From the NCBI GenBank assembly GCA_963924555.1, contig OZ004590.1, positions 2,519,001 to 2,583,000 on the forward strand: a stretch of DNA of 64,000 nt. The letters are read 5' to 3'. Shown here in pieces: positions 32,701 through 45,305 of this stretch (within the stretch, counting starts at the first letter, position 1; each line of letters opens with the position of its first letter). Position numbers and translations under genes: made by a program. The notes beneath the pieces are model-generated. The model was given only the letters and a program-made list of their open reading frames with translations. It searched no databases and was not told where the DNA came from. The DNA is from Crambe crambe. Taxonomy: Eukaryota > Porifera > Demospongiae > Poecilosclerida > Crambeidae.

Positions 32701-35700
32701 TATGTGTAGCTATGTTGCTACATAGATTGACTTTGTGCAATTTGAACCAAATTTTAAAGCTTAGATCAATGGCATATCGAGCTGTGAAACAGTGAGAGGG
32801 CATGCAACTTCTAGATGGAATAATATATAATAGTTAGACAACGAGACCAAGGGATCTACGGTCTATTTAGAAACCTGAGAGCCCTGGGCTGTAGCATCCC
32901 GAGCGCAGCGAGGGCGCTACTAAGGGCCCAAAGGTTTCTAAACAGACCGTAGATCCCGTTGGTCGAGGTGTCTAACTTATTTAGACTATAGCCAATCACT
33001 GGAGTTGTTTAACTTACATCAACACGCACTTGGAAACAATAACCATGGTTTTTAAATGCAACAAACATGAATCAGAGCGCACCTAGAAACAATAACCGTG
33101 GCCACCGTGATGCGTTGCTAGAATTGGACCAATTGGAATGACCATCTTTACCGGGTTTACCTAGGGCAAGCGAATTCTAAGTGCTATAAGGCGTGATTCT
33201 AAGTGCCATAAGGCATGATTCTAAGTGAATAGAATTCACCAAATGGACCAATCAGATTCCTTGATTGTGACTAGCTATAGTCTAAAAAGTGTTAGATAAT
33301 TAATATGTTAAGCTCAGTCTGTCAACATAATTATTATGTTGGATGCTGCAGTAAACTGTGGTTATAGATACAGTACAGTAACAATTTATATTTTGCTATG
33401 CACACTACCTGTCGCCACTTCACAGCTCAATGCACCCTTCATTTGCTCAAATTAGATGAGAGTGGGAAGCAATTTTTATTACTAGCAATATTTGACAACA
33501 AGCAAGCAAGCTATAGCTTTTAGAGCTGATAGACTCCAACAATCTATATAAGTGGAAGTTGTATTACTAGGCAGCGAATGATAGTGTCTTGGTTGAGTGT
33601 ATGACTGAAACTGAGTCCAGTGGAGAGAGTGTCAGCATAAGTCTACAATAATGTTGTGTGGAAAACTGCAATGCTCTTTCCTTTAAGCTTGTAGGATGAG
33701 ATAGTATGTAGCTAACCATCACTATAACATATATGATGTGTGAGCAGCATTTTTTTTTGTTTATGGCTGGTCAAATGACATTTATAGTAGTGAAGAGAGA
33801 TTCAGAAACACCATTAAAAAATTGATCTTCATAAAGGCAATAAAAAAAGGACCTGAATGTTTCCTTCGATGATCTTCCAGGGCTAACTGAGACAAATTGT
33901 CAAGGATTCCCACACAAGTGCTCACTTTAAAGTCTCTGTTATCCCTTGCTCCTTATTAACCAGATTAGGATAACAAAAATACAACGCCACAAGTGCCATT
34001 ATGAGATACCTTTAATTCCTCTACAGACATTTACTTGAAGTTGAAACTGAAGAAGAATTTAAAGCTCCTGCAACAGGGCTCAAATAATGTACTCTTTTGT
34101 GATAGCTAAATATTTTGCGATTTCCATGTCATGATTATTTGAGTGCTTAGCTACATAAATGACATTAATTTTTAAAGATGTGGATGTTTTTATGGAAGAT
34201 GAATTTCATGCCAGTGAGTCAGAACCGAGTATATCAATCACTGTGGGTAAAAGCAAATGCACAATGCTGTTGACTCTGATCCAATAAGTATGAGTGAAAC
34301 ATTGAGTGCAAATGCCATGTCAAACACATATCTCATGCTATTCAGTGTGCTTGGGAATGTTCCGTAGATCCTTTAAATACGAATGATCCTGCACTATTAT
34401 TCCCTCAGTCCAATATCAGTTGGTGTTCTTATTATAAATGATCTCCAGCAATTTTGAAGTCTTTGTGCATGGTCTCTAAAAACATGCACAGTCATATTTC
34501 TGGTGCTCTACTGCATACTAATTATAGAGCACCACATAAAATATGACTTGACTTGTTAATTTAAAAGTGACCTCATGACAACTTATACTGCAGGAGAGGT
34601 TTTGACAGTAATAGCTACTAATAGGGTTGCACGATTCAAGTTTTTTAATCATTGGGTGTGGTGTTGTTTTACAGCACACTTACATATGCCCATATAGCTC
34701 CTACCCGTCCCTGAACAGCTAAACAATTAGAAAAAGAGAGTTTGAGAACTGTAAGTGCCATTTTCATTGCCAACACAAGTTCAAAGGATAAAAGTAAGTA
34801 CTGTAAGATTTTAATTTGACGCTTTGGCAGTTTAAGCATCATATCAAAAATAAAACCGTTGAAAAGTCATGCGGTTTAATTAAGTTCATAATATGCATAT
34901 TGCGTGCCATTTATTGCACACCACTATATGCAGCCCTGCTGAAGTATATTCTACTAAAGAAGGAGAATCCAGTCCTGAATCGATAAAGATGTGTGTAGCT
35001 CTTTAGCTATCACATGAAGATTTAAAGCTTGCTGGAGAGAAAATCAAAGAATATATGGAAACTGATAGGCCTCCCTGGGAGGAGTAGTGCCTTGAACCTG
35101 TGATAGTGCAATGAATTGAAGAGCCATCACTGTAAAGAAAGAGAGAAGAAGGGGCTCAAATTCTTCGAGGGATGTGTCCAACAATTGCAGCCGTCTTAAG
35201 AACAGCAACAGCATAAGGATCGCTACTGTCATCAGTCTCTCTTCTACACTCTAATTCTTCTCCAAGAACTTGAGTCCATACGCTTTTGTAGACATGATGG
35301 CCCCTCACACAACTGGAGAACTTGAAAGTATCAGAGAGTGCAGTAGCACTTTCTATGTAGGGTTAGTACGGAATGGGCATGGCTTCTCTCATTAGAACAA
35401 TATAAACTAGACTCTCTGTATCTCTTCTATTCTTGCTACAGGCTCAACTAAATTGCTTACATCTGGAAAACAATGATGACATGTCCGCTCAAACTCATCC
35501 AAAATAGCGTCAACAATTGGCACCAGCCGCCGTCTAAATCTAATTTTTTTATGATTCGTTAATCAGATTCATCTTCTTGCCAGGCTGTAACTTCATGATC
35601 CTTTCACTTACGACTATGAAATTCATATTAACTTGTTCAGTTATAACCACACATGTGCTTTTACCATCGTTCGTTATCCACACAGTTTTCCTCCAAAATA

Positions 35701-38700
35701 ATCACTCATATCGAACGACTTTCATTATAAACAATACTGTCAGCCATTTTGAAATTAATGACATCATTGGTCGCGTGACGTCTGTGACGATCACGTGTAT
35801 ATGCGTGTGCCATCGTCCCAGTGAACTAGCTATAATATTAGCCTCGTCCCCAGGCTCTCGCGCGCGCACGGAAGGGGGGAGTGGAAGAAAGAGAGCCTGG
35901 TACACACTGACTGCGCATGCTCAGGTTTTTCACAGAAATCTGTGAATTTGTATTCTTCCGTAATTCTTCGGTTCATTCTACGTACAAATGCGTAATACAA
36001 ATGATGTGATTGATTCATAATGTCATAGATAATGTCTACCTAGTGTTCCTAGCAGTGCTAGTTTGAAGAAGACGGACTTGGAAGGTTAGGCTTTAGCGAT
36101 CTATCCTCAAATGAGCAGCATCTGTCGATGAGAGCAGTTTACGAAGGAAGCAGCATATTCCTACTGGCTTTGGGAAGAGCCTAGGCTATGTTATAAAATC
36201 CTCTCTTTTATGATGGAACACCAGTATAACCAACTTGATGCTTTCAAGACTGCGCTAGCGTACTGGTAGTTTCTCCCCTGACCGATGTTAGATCGAATAG
36301 AATTAATCCATTTCTAATTGTAGCACATCGATCGAAGCATCATCGCGTGTCATAGTTAGATAACGCGCCGGGCGGCAGAAGTCATACGTGATGAAACTTA
36401 TGATCACTGTGTACCAGGCTCTCTTTCTTCCCCTCCCCCCTTTCGTGCGCGCACGAGAGTCTGGGGATGAGGCTAGCTATTATGATGGTCATAAAATATA
36501 TATATACTAAAACATTAGTTTATATAGTAAGAAAAGGTCATATAAAAAAGTAAACAAATAAGTGAAAGGAAAAGAATTTGCTAAATAAAAAGGCCATGTA
36601 GGGTTAGCCTGTACTTTTACCTATAGCAGTTTCTGTGAACAAACATCTAAATTATGTTGCCTTTAATAATAATCTGCCTAAACCAAGCAGAACTGTTACA
36701 CTGACATGAACAATTAAAGCAGCTTGGTGGAGGCAGTGATGTAGGGATTATTATTAAAGGCAGCATAATTTTAATGTTTGTTCACAGAAACTGCTATAGA
36801 CCATTTTTTGTCGGGGGTGTGTAGTCACATGATACTGTAGAAGGTATGATGATCCTTACCCAAAAATTGTTCTTACGTAGGGCAGAAGCTTCGAGCTGGC
36901 TAGCTGTATTGAAGAATGCCTGTGCACTAAGCGGTACAGCAAAGAAAAAGGACAGATTCCTATCAATTAGAATCTCCAAACTGGATGCTTGGCCACTTAA
37001 ACATCATCAATCCACATAACTCCAGGTTGGTCTCGCGGGCCCGACCCTTCACCAACCGCAAGGGAAGGAAAGAGTCTGGTCAAATCCAATACATGATCTT
37101 GTTTCAACTTGCCAAAGATTTGGTGGCGGGCATGCGCAAACGTCACGATACGTCACGTCTCTCAAACGGATTTTTTCGCGCGTGCACTTGTGCAGAGATC
37201 TCGTTGGTGATCATATATAGGAAAAAGAAAAGGGTCCAGGGCGTGCATCAGCCAAAGGCCCTCTCCCTTCTTCGTGGGAGGGGCCTGGGGACGAGGCTAG
37301 GTACTTGCAGGAGTTGCACTGGAAAAATTTCCGACACTTTCTGACCAGAAAGCTGTTTCCAAGCCTCCTCCCACTCTCTTGAATAGCCGCCTCCAGTCTG
37401 TAATCATATTCCTGCTCTGCCATGTGGCGCTAAGTAATCCGGAGCACAGATTTTTACTAAATTTGTGATGTATAATAACGTCGTAGTCACGCCCCTCCTT
37501 CTGAAGATTGCTGACTGTGCACAACAAGATCGTGTATTGGATTTGACCAGACTCTTTCCTTCCCTCACGGTTGGTAAAGGGTTTGGCCCGCAAGACTAAC
37601 TCCAGGTACCATATGGATCAGGCAAGTCTTCTTTGTCAATCTTGAGCTTTTCAGCATACCTTCTTTGTGATAGGTATTCTAGCCTAAAATGCTCTGATAC
37701 AGGCATGCATGGCGGCCACATCTATAGCTTGCTCCCTGAAAAAAAATTAACTGCTATGTTTCTTGCCCTACGCAACATGCGACTAGCGTGTGCCCTAGTT
37801 AATCGCGTGGGTGGGTCTATCATGAGTCACACCCCCGACAAAAAAATGGTCTATAGGTAAAGTACAGACTAACCCTACATGGCCTTTTTATTTAGCATAA
37901 TTTTATTTTCCATAATTTTATTTTCCTTCACCTGTCCAAGCTACAGTGAATTGCAAGTTGGTTATCCAATGCAAGATGCAAAATCTAAAAATCTCACTTG
38001 AAAAGGTATGATAAAGAATTATTGCCCAAACCTTAGGCTACTGCATCAAAAAGGATATAGTTTGGAATGAACTACCAATTATAGGCATTGCTGCGGTAGC
38101 TATTATGGTTGATTATTTTAGTGATCTGGGTGGGGATTATATTGTTGGCTATGAAATGCATATAAGTTAGACAACGAGACCAAGGGATATAAGTTATTTA
38201 GACACCCGAAGGCCTGAGGCTGTAGCATCCCGAGCGCAGTGAGGGTGCTACTAAGGGCCTGAGGGTGTCTAAATAACTTATACCCCATTGGTCGAGTTGT
38301 CTAACTTATTTAGATCATGCATAGCAACCCTGTGCAGCAACTTACTGACAACCCTGAGTTTGATAAACACTAATGGAAAGTAACCAGCAGCCAACCCTGG
38401 TGCCTCCACTCATAACCACTACATGTTATCTAGGCACTACATGATATCTAAGTGAGCTTTATACAAGAAACTAACCACTTCTTGTTCGCTAGCTGTTCAG
38501 CAGGGTGCTTTCCCCCCTAAAGTTGCTAGGCAACTAATGTAAAATAATGCACTGTGCTGATAAGTGCCTGAGAGCAGGGTGATAAGTGCTGACCAGTGAT
38601 ATAAGTGATTTATTACACTCGGTTTTCCTACTAAGCTATGATCTAAATCTGTTTATAGTCTATTCAGAGAAGACTTACACAGTACATTTACAGTAAACTC

Positions 38701-39383
38701 AACTTAATCCTTGGTCTGTGTATGCCCACATGATCTACTGTCAAACTAGGATTTACTCACCACATTGAAGTGGGATGTCAGTGTCGAACAATAATGGTAT
38801 TCCATCAAGTGAGGCCTAAAATAATATATTATTGTAAGTTATCATAAGCACAAAACCAAGACTATTAAATTTTGTGTTCATAGTTGGTGAGTAAAACATT
38901 CATACTACCTTCATGTCTTTATGATCACTGTTTTTGTTGTTGTTGTTTTAAGTAGCTAGCTGCTTCCCCAACCCAACTATTGCTGTGATCAAATCTGTTA
39001 TCTAGTTTAATAGTAGACTTATTATGAAATTATGACCTAGTTGCTTACTCCAAAGTTTATTCCTGTAGCTTTTTGGGTCAAATTGATCATAACACGTGCA
39101 GTACTTGGTTTAAGTAGTACATTTCTATTCTCAGTAATAGTTTCATTGAGCAGTGTCACTGAATTACATAAAGGTACAGTGATAACAACTTCGATACCAG
39201 TGGGTTCAGCACAGGGGAGCAGTGTCACCACACTCAAAAAATTAATGGCGGGTTGAACTAAGTCGCATGTAACCACTGTGCAGAGTATATTCTTCATACA
39301 TCTTGTAAGAAGAGTCATATTGCGATTAGCTATCATCTCATCCAAAGCGTTGCAAGTCTCATTCGACTGTTGTTGACAGAATG
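26755..39383 (-). CDS. Receptor tyrosine kinase (5' end not found)
   Basis: Eleven minus-strand exons join in phase: 39049..39383, 38761..38815, 31651..31792, 31228..31274, 28862..28966, 28384..28470, 28033..28253, 27860..27972, 27254..27416, 27054..27196 and 26755..26893. They give 515 or more residues. The first visible exon enters in phase 1, so upstream exons exist. The ectodomain part has [12 protein letters not shown] and several N-x-T/S sites, and matches no module I know. The exon 31651..31792 has the transmembrane helix ([17 protein letters not shown]) and the stop-transfer KRKNRRK. The kinase has GQGEFGMVY, VAVKTLK, the alpha-C acid in [18 protein letters not shown], an activation loop with [19 protein letters not shown] and SDVWSYGV. 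The C-terminal tail is only about 15 residues ([12 protein letters not shown]). All catalytic residues are present. Subfamily and ligand unknown. Confidence 0.88.
29100..31200. other. Kinase intron with an unassigned open stretch
   Basis: This lies inside the intron 28967..31227. A plus-strand open stretch at 30004-30241 (about 79 codons, [13 protein letters not shown] ... YDSRDSLL) follows tcttaag. A CTTCCCTTT..ATTATG|gtaagc context occurs at 29644-29676. No family was recognised, and a nested gene is not demonstrated. Confidence 0.25.
32833..32976. repeat. Fold-back element, gttagacaacgagacc ends (copy 1)
   Basis: The arms start gttagacaacgagaccaagg and end ggtcgaggtgtctaac. The centre has the word gcatcccgagcgcagcgagg. 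The copy at 38163-38308 shares ends and centre, but its arm sequence between them differs. Confidence 0.85.
35050..35560 (-). pseudogene. HIRAN-like domain relic
   Basis: The minus strand reads [20 protein letters not shown], then [21 protein letters not shown], a TGA at 35158-35156, then in the same frame [20 protein letters not shown]. This is the G-E-E-L-x-C ... D-x-Y-A-V-A-V ... V-G-H-x-P-R pattern of HIRAN domains, which bind DNA ends in replication and repair helicases. Such domains also occur in multi-copy sponge proteins. Upstream on the same strand, about 35555-35430, is a helical block ([15 protein letters not shown]). The in-frame stop and lack of flanking exons suggest a dead copy. 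Confidence 0.5.
35839..36475. repeat. 637-bp element with about 65-bp TAGCCTCG inverted ends
   Basis: The left end tagcctcgtccccaggctct and the right end (reading gagtctggggatgaggcta) are inverted copies. Each carries a gcgcgcac word and a ctctctttcttcc/ggaagaaagag word. A similar end appears near 37270-37300 (gggacgaggcta). It has no transposase-like frame. Confidence 0.85.
36590..37880. repeat. Composite inverted repeat in the kinase intron
   Basis: The inner pair is 37028-37090 (tctcgcgggcccgacccttc, then gaaagagtctggtcaaatcc) and about 37535-37599. The outer pair is 36800-36830 (atagaccattttttgtcggg) and 37830-37858. The words ggccatgtagggttagcctg (36593) and its inverse (37868) flank both; the word also occurs directly near 40212. 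Confidence 0.7.
38163..38308. repeat. Fold-back element, gttagacaacgagacc ends (copy 2)
   Basis: The ends taagttagacaacgagacc and gtcgagttgtctaactta are inverted. The centre has gcatcccgagcgcagtgagg. It is the same family as 32833-32976. Confidence 0.85.
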
Positions 39384-42240
39384 CTATGAAAAAACATCAA
39401 GACAATTAAAACACTCTGTATACATAACACGTATAGCTATAGTTGATTAGCTAATTATAATATACAATTGTGAGTCATAATGATAAAACTATCAGGGTAC
39501 TATAATACTATCTCTATGTAGGGATGATGCAGATGCTGCATATACAAAAGTGGAATTCCAGTTCCCCTACTTTGCATTTCTTTCATAACTCCAGAATACT
39601 TCTCTCCTATACTGTCAGCAACTCCTAACATGAAGACGGAACACCTTCAATGTGCTAGGACTCAATACAAGTATGAAGAGCAGAAGATGAAGCAGTATCA
39701 CTTTATAGCAACTTTCTAAATCGCCATTTTCATCTGGTCGTTCATCACCATCATCACTGGACTTTGAAGGACCTATACAGCCAAGTTAACTTCTGTGACT
39801 ATAACACAACTCACTGAACTGATGCACTGGTGAACCGTGAGCAGAGTATTAGGACTTCACAGCAAGATAACTAAAACACCTCTTCAATGACACAATACAA
39901 ACTACCACTTTTTTTCACTTAGCAAGCATCTGACATGCATAAGCATAGGAAGCTAGTTTGAAATGGGGCAGCCATTGCAAAGAGGAAATAATTATTTCAT
40001 ATCTTCAGCATGCAGTTTACATTAAGACGTGTTACTTACATGATCACTTCCTATCTGGTGGCTTCAATGGAGTGGAATCATGTGCGCACGCGGCAAAGAT
40101 AATTATAATAGGTCATTAATAACTAAATATGAGCTCTTGATACAGTAAGTAAAGGTCATATAAAAAGTAAAGAAACAAGTGAAGGGAAAAAAATTTATGC
40201 TAAATAAAAAGGCCATGTAGGGTTAGCCTTTACTTTTACCTGTTGTGAACAAAACATCTAAACTCAATAATTATCCCTACATCACTTCCTCAATCAAGCA
40301 GAACACGACATGAATTTAAGCAGCTTGGTGGGAGCATTATAGCATCATTCGAGTGCACCATGCATTAAAACACATGGTGCTAGATCAGAGTGATCTAGTG
40401 CTACACGACTTGGATCCAATCAAATTGCAGTTGGTCCCTACCCCTAGCCTAGCCCTCCACCTAGCAAGTTCTGACACACATTGGGTTCAGTAAGAGTGCA
40501 ATAATTGATCTAATCATATGGTTAATATTTACTAGTACATTTACCCTCATTAGTTCGAGTGAAATTAATCCCTAATTTCACTAGTAGTTCATAATTTCAC
40601 TCCTACCTACTACGCATGTGCAGACTAACTTAGTAACGACATTTCTGAAGATGATAGGCAAGCTTGATTGATTTCTACAGCATTTTTTCAGTAGGTGCTG
40701 GGCTTATCTAAGTGGATTGTTGGCCTAGTAGGCCACCACTAGGCTGATGTAAGTGTTTTGTGGCAAGCATTACAGGTTCACATAAACAGCTTCCTACATG
40801 CAGCTCCCCTGGCTGATACAAGTAATCTACCATAATAATGATTAATAGGCAATCACATGCTTTTTCATGCAATTTGGGTATGATTGCATTCGAAATTGTC
40901 TAAAATTGCACTCAGCTTCACCTCGTGCAATTACCAGTTTCTCATGCAATTATACCCAAATTACACTCAAACGTATGTGATTACCTAATGATATTCAAAA
41001 AATAAATGAGGTTTTCCTGTTTGAAACCCAATGTAAACTAAAAGAAGACATTAAAATACTTACTGTAAGCAAAGCTAGAAGGTCATAGTCCTAGTGGATC
41101 TTCTTAAACATTTAGTGCACATAAAAGTGTGCTTTAAGGGTGGCCGCACACTTTGCCCACGGGGAAAACTATCTCCAAAATATACTATAGCCCCCCGATA
41201 TACACGTGTTCTAGACCGTATATGCACAAAAGCAAAACGTAATATTTTCCACCTTACCTGACCCCAGTTCCATGCAACATAAGAGCTCAGTCCTATGCTT
41301 GGTTCCTGAGATACAACAAGTTTAAGTTCGTACTAGCTTGTACTATAATAAAATCAGCCAACTGCTAGCCCCGCCCCTAAATAATTGTACGTGCATAATG
41401 ATTATAATCTGGCACGTGCATGCTAGCTGTACTGTAGCTGTCGCTGTATGGAGTAGATAGACAGAGATCAATTGTGGCTAGCTCTGAAAAGAGCCGGTTT
41501 TCATCCAGTGCAAGAGACAGAAGACGCTACAGAACCGGTGAGGAAGTGTCCCTGGGAGCTTAGGCAGTCAGAAAATCGGATAGGGGCGTACGAGCTTCGT
41601 TAACTTCTCTTGACCATGTCATACTTCTTTCTCCTTGTTCCGATCGCAGCTTCATGAGAATCTAAACGTTTTGCCTGAGCTGAAGTCATGCTTGGCTTTC
41701 CTAGTGACTTGAAGTCCGAGGAAACAGTCTCTTCTGCTCAACCCACAAGCTTTTCTGCTTCTTGAGGGAGCGAATGGAGTTTGGAGAGCACCTAACCATG
41801 GAAGAGTGATCAGACAAAGCCCTGTGAGCTCCTATATAGTATTAAAAACTATGATTTTAGTAGTGTATCTAGATTTCAGTCCCAACTATAATGCTTGTGT
41901 AGCTTTTCCATCACCAAAGATGTTTCTTGAAGAATCTTTTCCCATCTACATGGCATGAAATACCTTCTGGTAGTATATCACTGAAGTGGGTATTAGACTT
42001 TGAAAGACCCAGGTCCTGAGGATGTATTTCCATTTCGGCTAACAGTATGGGAAAGTCAAATGTGACAGAGGCGGAGGAAGATGATTTTGAGTATGGGGGC
42101 AAGCTGACAAGGTTATCCGTAACGCGCGGCCAGAGGCCGCTGTGAGAGGGGGATGTGCCCCCTCCCGCGCAAAGCTTTGGGTACTGGATGCCCATTTCAG
42201 ACTATAAAAAGCCAATAATATAAATAAGATTTCTGTGAAA

Positions 42241-42435
42241 TGTAGGGATGACCATTGCTCAAAAAAGTAAGGAAACAAGGGTAGGGAGTGGAAATGGGAT
42301 CAATCTTTGTTCTGTATATCCAGCCAACAATCCCTACATATACGTCGGGTAGCTTCAGATTATAGTGTACATGTAGAGAACAAAGATTGATCCCATTTCC
42401 TTGTTTCCTTACTTTTAGCAATGGTCATCCCTACA
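42241..42435. repeat. Fold-back element, tgtagggatgacca ends (copy A)
   Basis: The arms hold tgtagggatgacca, aagtaaggaaacaag, gggatcaatctttgttctg and, in the left arm, tatatccagccaacaatccc. Together they fold into a hairpin around a tacgtcgggtagcttcag centre. Copies: 44652-44801 (right arm missing), 54240-54472, 55066-55298 and 59366-59589. Confidence 0.9.
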
Positions 42436-42956
42436 TTTTTTGAAATGTTTTTTTCTCTTACTTGTTCCTGGTCGTTTTTCTCTCTCTTTATGTATGTACG
42501 CATAAATGTATTAATATGTCACACCTGTATTTTGTATGGGGGCAATGTCCCCATTCCTGCAAAAGAACGGGGGCAAATGCCCCCACTGCCCCCATGGTTC
42601 CTCCGCCTATGTGTGAAACCATTGTGAGCTACTAGGACAGGATACTGGTGTATGTGCATGCTGGATCGTTGAGGGGCTCAGAAGCTGGATAGTTGAGGAT
42701 TCAGAAGCTGGCAGTGGGGGGAAGGAGAGAAGAAACTGGGATGGTGGAACTGGAGGGTCTGGTTCTACAGCATCTTGCACATTCACACACTACAATGTGT
42801 AGCTAGCTGCTAGCTAGTGAATATTTTTTTTTGAAGAATTATAATCAGCTTGCGTGCTAAATTTCCATGTGCTGTAAATTTGTACACGGGATGATTGAGT
42901 AACCACAAAATGATGTATTGTGCAATTAATCTACGCGCACAAGTTACTATGTGCGG

Positions 42957-44143
42957 TACTTAGCTTTCTATGCATGCAGCTGCCTGCCACTTACATAACT
43001 CAACAGCAAAGCACAAATGAACTATCAGCTCTAAGCATAGGAATGCTCACTCACTCGCTGTCTAACATTTCTACAGCCTTTTGGGCAGCAGGCACAAGGC
43101 TTATCTAAGCAGCTTGTAGGATCTAAGTGCTTTGAGGTAAGCATTGCAGTTTTCTATGTATGCAGCTGCCTGCCACTTACATATAAACTCACATCAAAAT
43201 CTTCTAAGGAGTTGAAAGCACAAATGAATAGCTATCAGCACAAAAGCCTATAGGAATGCTTACTCGCTTGCTGTGACTCAAATGTTGTACATTGCCTGCT
43301 ATTAGCTACCCTGATTCAAGTGAATAATAAAAATCCACCATAAATACAACTTACTTAAAGGCTTAAATCTAACTCCCTTAAACCTATTCCGTAGCAAATA
43401 AGGTAAAACACTCAACATCAAAGCAACAACCCCTCCTAGCTTATTTGGAATTAGAACGCAAATTAGCTAATAGCATAAGCAAATAAAAAAATATACCATT
43501 CGTGCTTAATATGAAAGAATTGGCCTCTAAATTAAACTGACTGACAATCCCGTATACAGCATAATAAAATGAAAAGGCACTTTATCCATCTCCCATCACT
43601 ACGAAAAATAAAGAGATTTCCTTTCTGTTTCTGGGCAACACATTTCATAATTATGTCGAATAGGAAAACAAGGAAACTTGCCATGCCCTTTGTGTGTCCT
43701 ATACGTCCTATATGAATTCTTTATCAAATTTCCTACAGGTTCCAGGCTAGGATATCTTCTATTTTTCATAGTGCATGTATAAGCAACTAACTATATATTC
43801 TACATAACACATACAACATTTGAGTCACAGCGAGCGAACGAGCAAGTATTCCTATAGGCTTCTGTGCTGATATTCATATGTGCTTTCAACTCCTTAGAAG
43901 ATTTTGATGTGAGTTTATATGTAAGTGGAAGGCAGCTGCATACGTACATAGAAAACTGTAATGCTTTCCTCAAAAGCACTTAGATAAGCCTTGTGCCTGC
44001 TGCCCAAAAGGCTGTAGAAATGTTAGACAGCGAGTGAGTGAGCAAGAAGCAAGTATAGTATTCCTGTGCTTAGAGCTGATACGCTCTGATTCATTTGTGC
44101 TTTGCTGTTGACATAAGTGGCAGGCAGAAAGCTAAGTACTTAC
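42957..44143. repeat. 1.2-kb fold-back element with about 350-bp arms
   Basis: The left arm (42957-43310) runs acttagctttctatgcatgc, then tgcctgccacttacat, then gcagcaggcacaaggcttat. It pairs with 43795-44143. The middle is AT-rich. Degenerate pieces of the same element occur at 44150-44520, 40610-40810 and near 29440. Confidence 0.8.
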
Positions 44144-44651
44144 CACAAAGCACTTGGATATAGATAAGCCTAGCCCTACTATCCACCATGCAGTAACAAA
44201 GTGATGTAGAAATCAATTGGAGCGTGTGCATAAATGCACCCACAGGGCACTACTATTGCACGATAGGTAGGTACCTATGCCTGGAGCATGTAGACCTAGA
44301 CTAGGGCAATGTGCAACATTTGACAGCAAGCAAGCGAGCAATTTATGGCTTTTAGCTAGAGCTGATAGGCTCTAATGACTCTAGCTAATTCATTTGTGCT
44401 GTTGAGTTATGTAAGTGGCAGGCAGCTGCATGCATAGAAGCTGTAATGCTTACCACAAAGCACTTAGTGCATACAATCCACTTAGATAAGCCAAGTGCCT
44501 ACTATCTATCATGCTGTAACAAAGTTGTAGAAATCAATCAAGAAATAACAATTGGAGCATGCTACGTCATGATTCACCTGCAGGGTGCTACTGTAGACAT
44601 AGATATACATATACTTATAAGGGAAAAATCATTTCATGAAATGAAAAAAGA

Positions 44652-44801
44652 TGTAGGGATGACCACTGCTCAAAAAAGTAAGGAAACAAGAAGGATAGAA
44701 ATGGGATCAATCTTTGTTCTGTATATCCAGTCAACAATCCCTACATATATGTACATTACTGCACTATAATCTGAAGCTACCCGACGTATATGTAGGGATT
44801 G
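44652..44801. repeat. Fold-back element, tgtagggatgacca ends (copy B, right arm lost)
   Basis: It carries the left arm and the centre of the family (agctacccgacgtatatgta) but stops before the right arm. Confidence 0.8.
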
Positions 44802-45305
44802 GAAAATTGGCACCACTCCAAAAGCCATTTATTACATTAATTATACAGCTATTCAGCTGAGCAGCTTCAGACCTAAAAGTGATTGTAGCTAGAGGGGGTT
44901 GAAGCTTAAACAGCCGCACCTTCAAATCCTGGGTTTATGAGAGAAATTCACTCGCTATGTACATTTTTGCGGTGTCAGGTCAAGGGTCAAAATAATTTGG
45001 AAATTCAAATTTCTGTGCTCTAAGTGTTGTGCTCACCTTGGCTGCCAAGTTGCTTCAAATTGAGCTGCTATAACTCCTGAAACAGAGCCTTGGACCCCTT
45101 ATTTGCAATATCTTGGAGAGAACAATCAGCTGTGCAATGTTCAGTTGTTTGGGGCTTGGTCCAAGGTATGGAATCAGAATGAGCCCAAGGGGTCCTTTGC
45201 CATTTGGGCAGTGTTCTTCCAGTTTGTATAATAAGTGTGTGGTTAGTATCTCCCCCTTAATGGCATTCCAGTTGTAGAAATGAGTGCAGCAACATATCAA
45301 AACTA

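Larger units (their letters stand above)
31793..38760. other. 7-kb kinase intron packed with mobile elements
   Basis: This intron separates the ectodomain exon 38761..38815 from the transmembrane exon. The codon splits as G|GC across it. It holds two fold-back elements of one family (32833 and 38163), a HIRAN-like relic, a 637-bp TAGCCTCG element and a 570-bp TAGTCTCG-type element. A T/C-rich repeat at 31990-32340 resembles, in inverse, the purine-rich stretch at 20940-21220 in COPS3 intron 9. Confidence 0.7.

Noticed and set aside
39655-39785. Minus-strand open stretch with acidic then hydrophobic residues
   Set aside because: It could be a signal peptide or kinase exon, but there is no in-frame ATG and no donor in the phase required by the exon at 39383.
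41911-42195. 95-codon minus-strand frame
   Set aside because: It lies among dispersed repeats (ccctcccgcgcaaagctttggg words) with no recognisable domain or splice partners.
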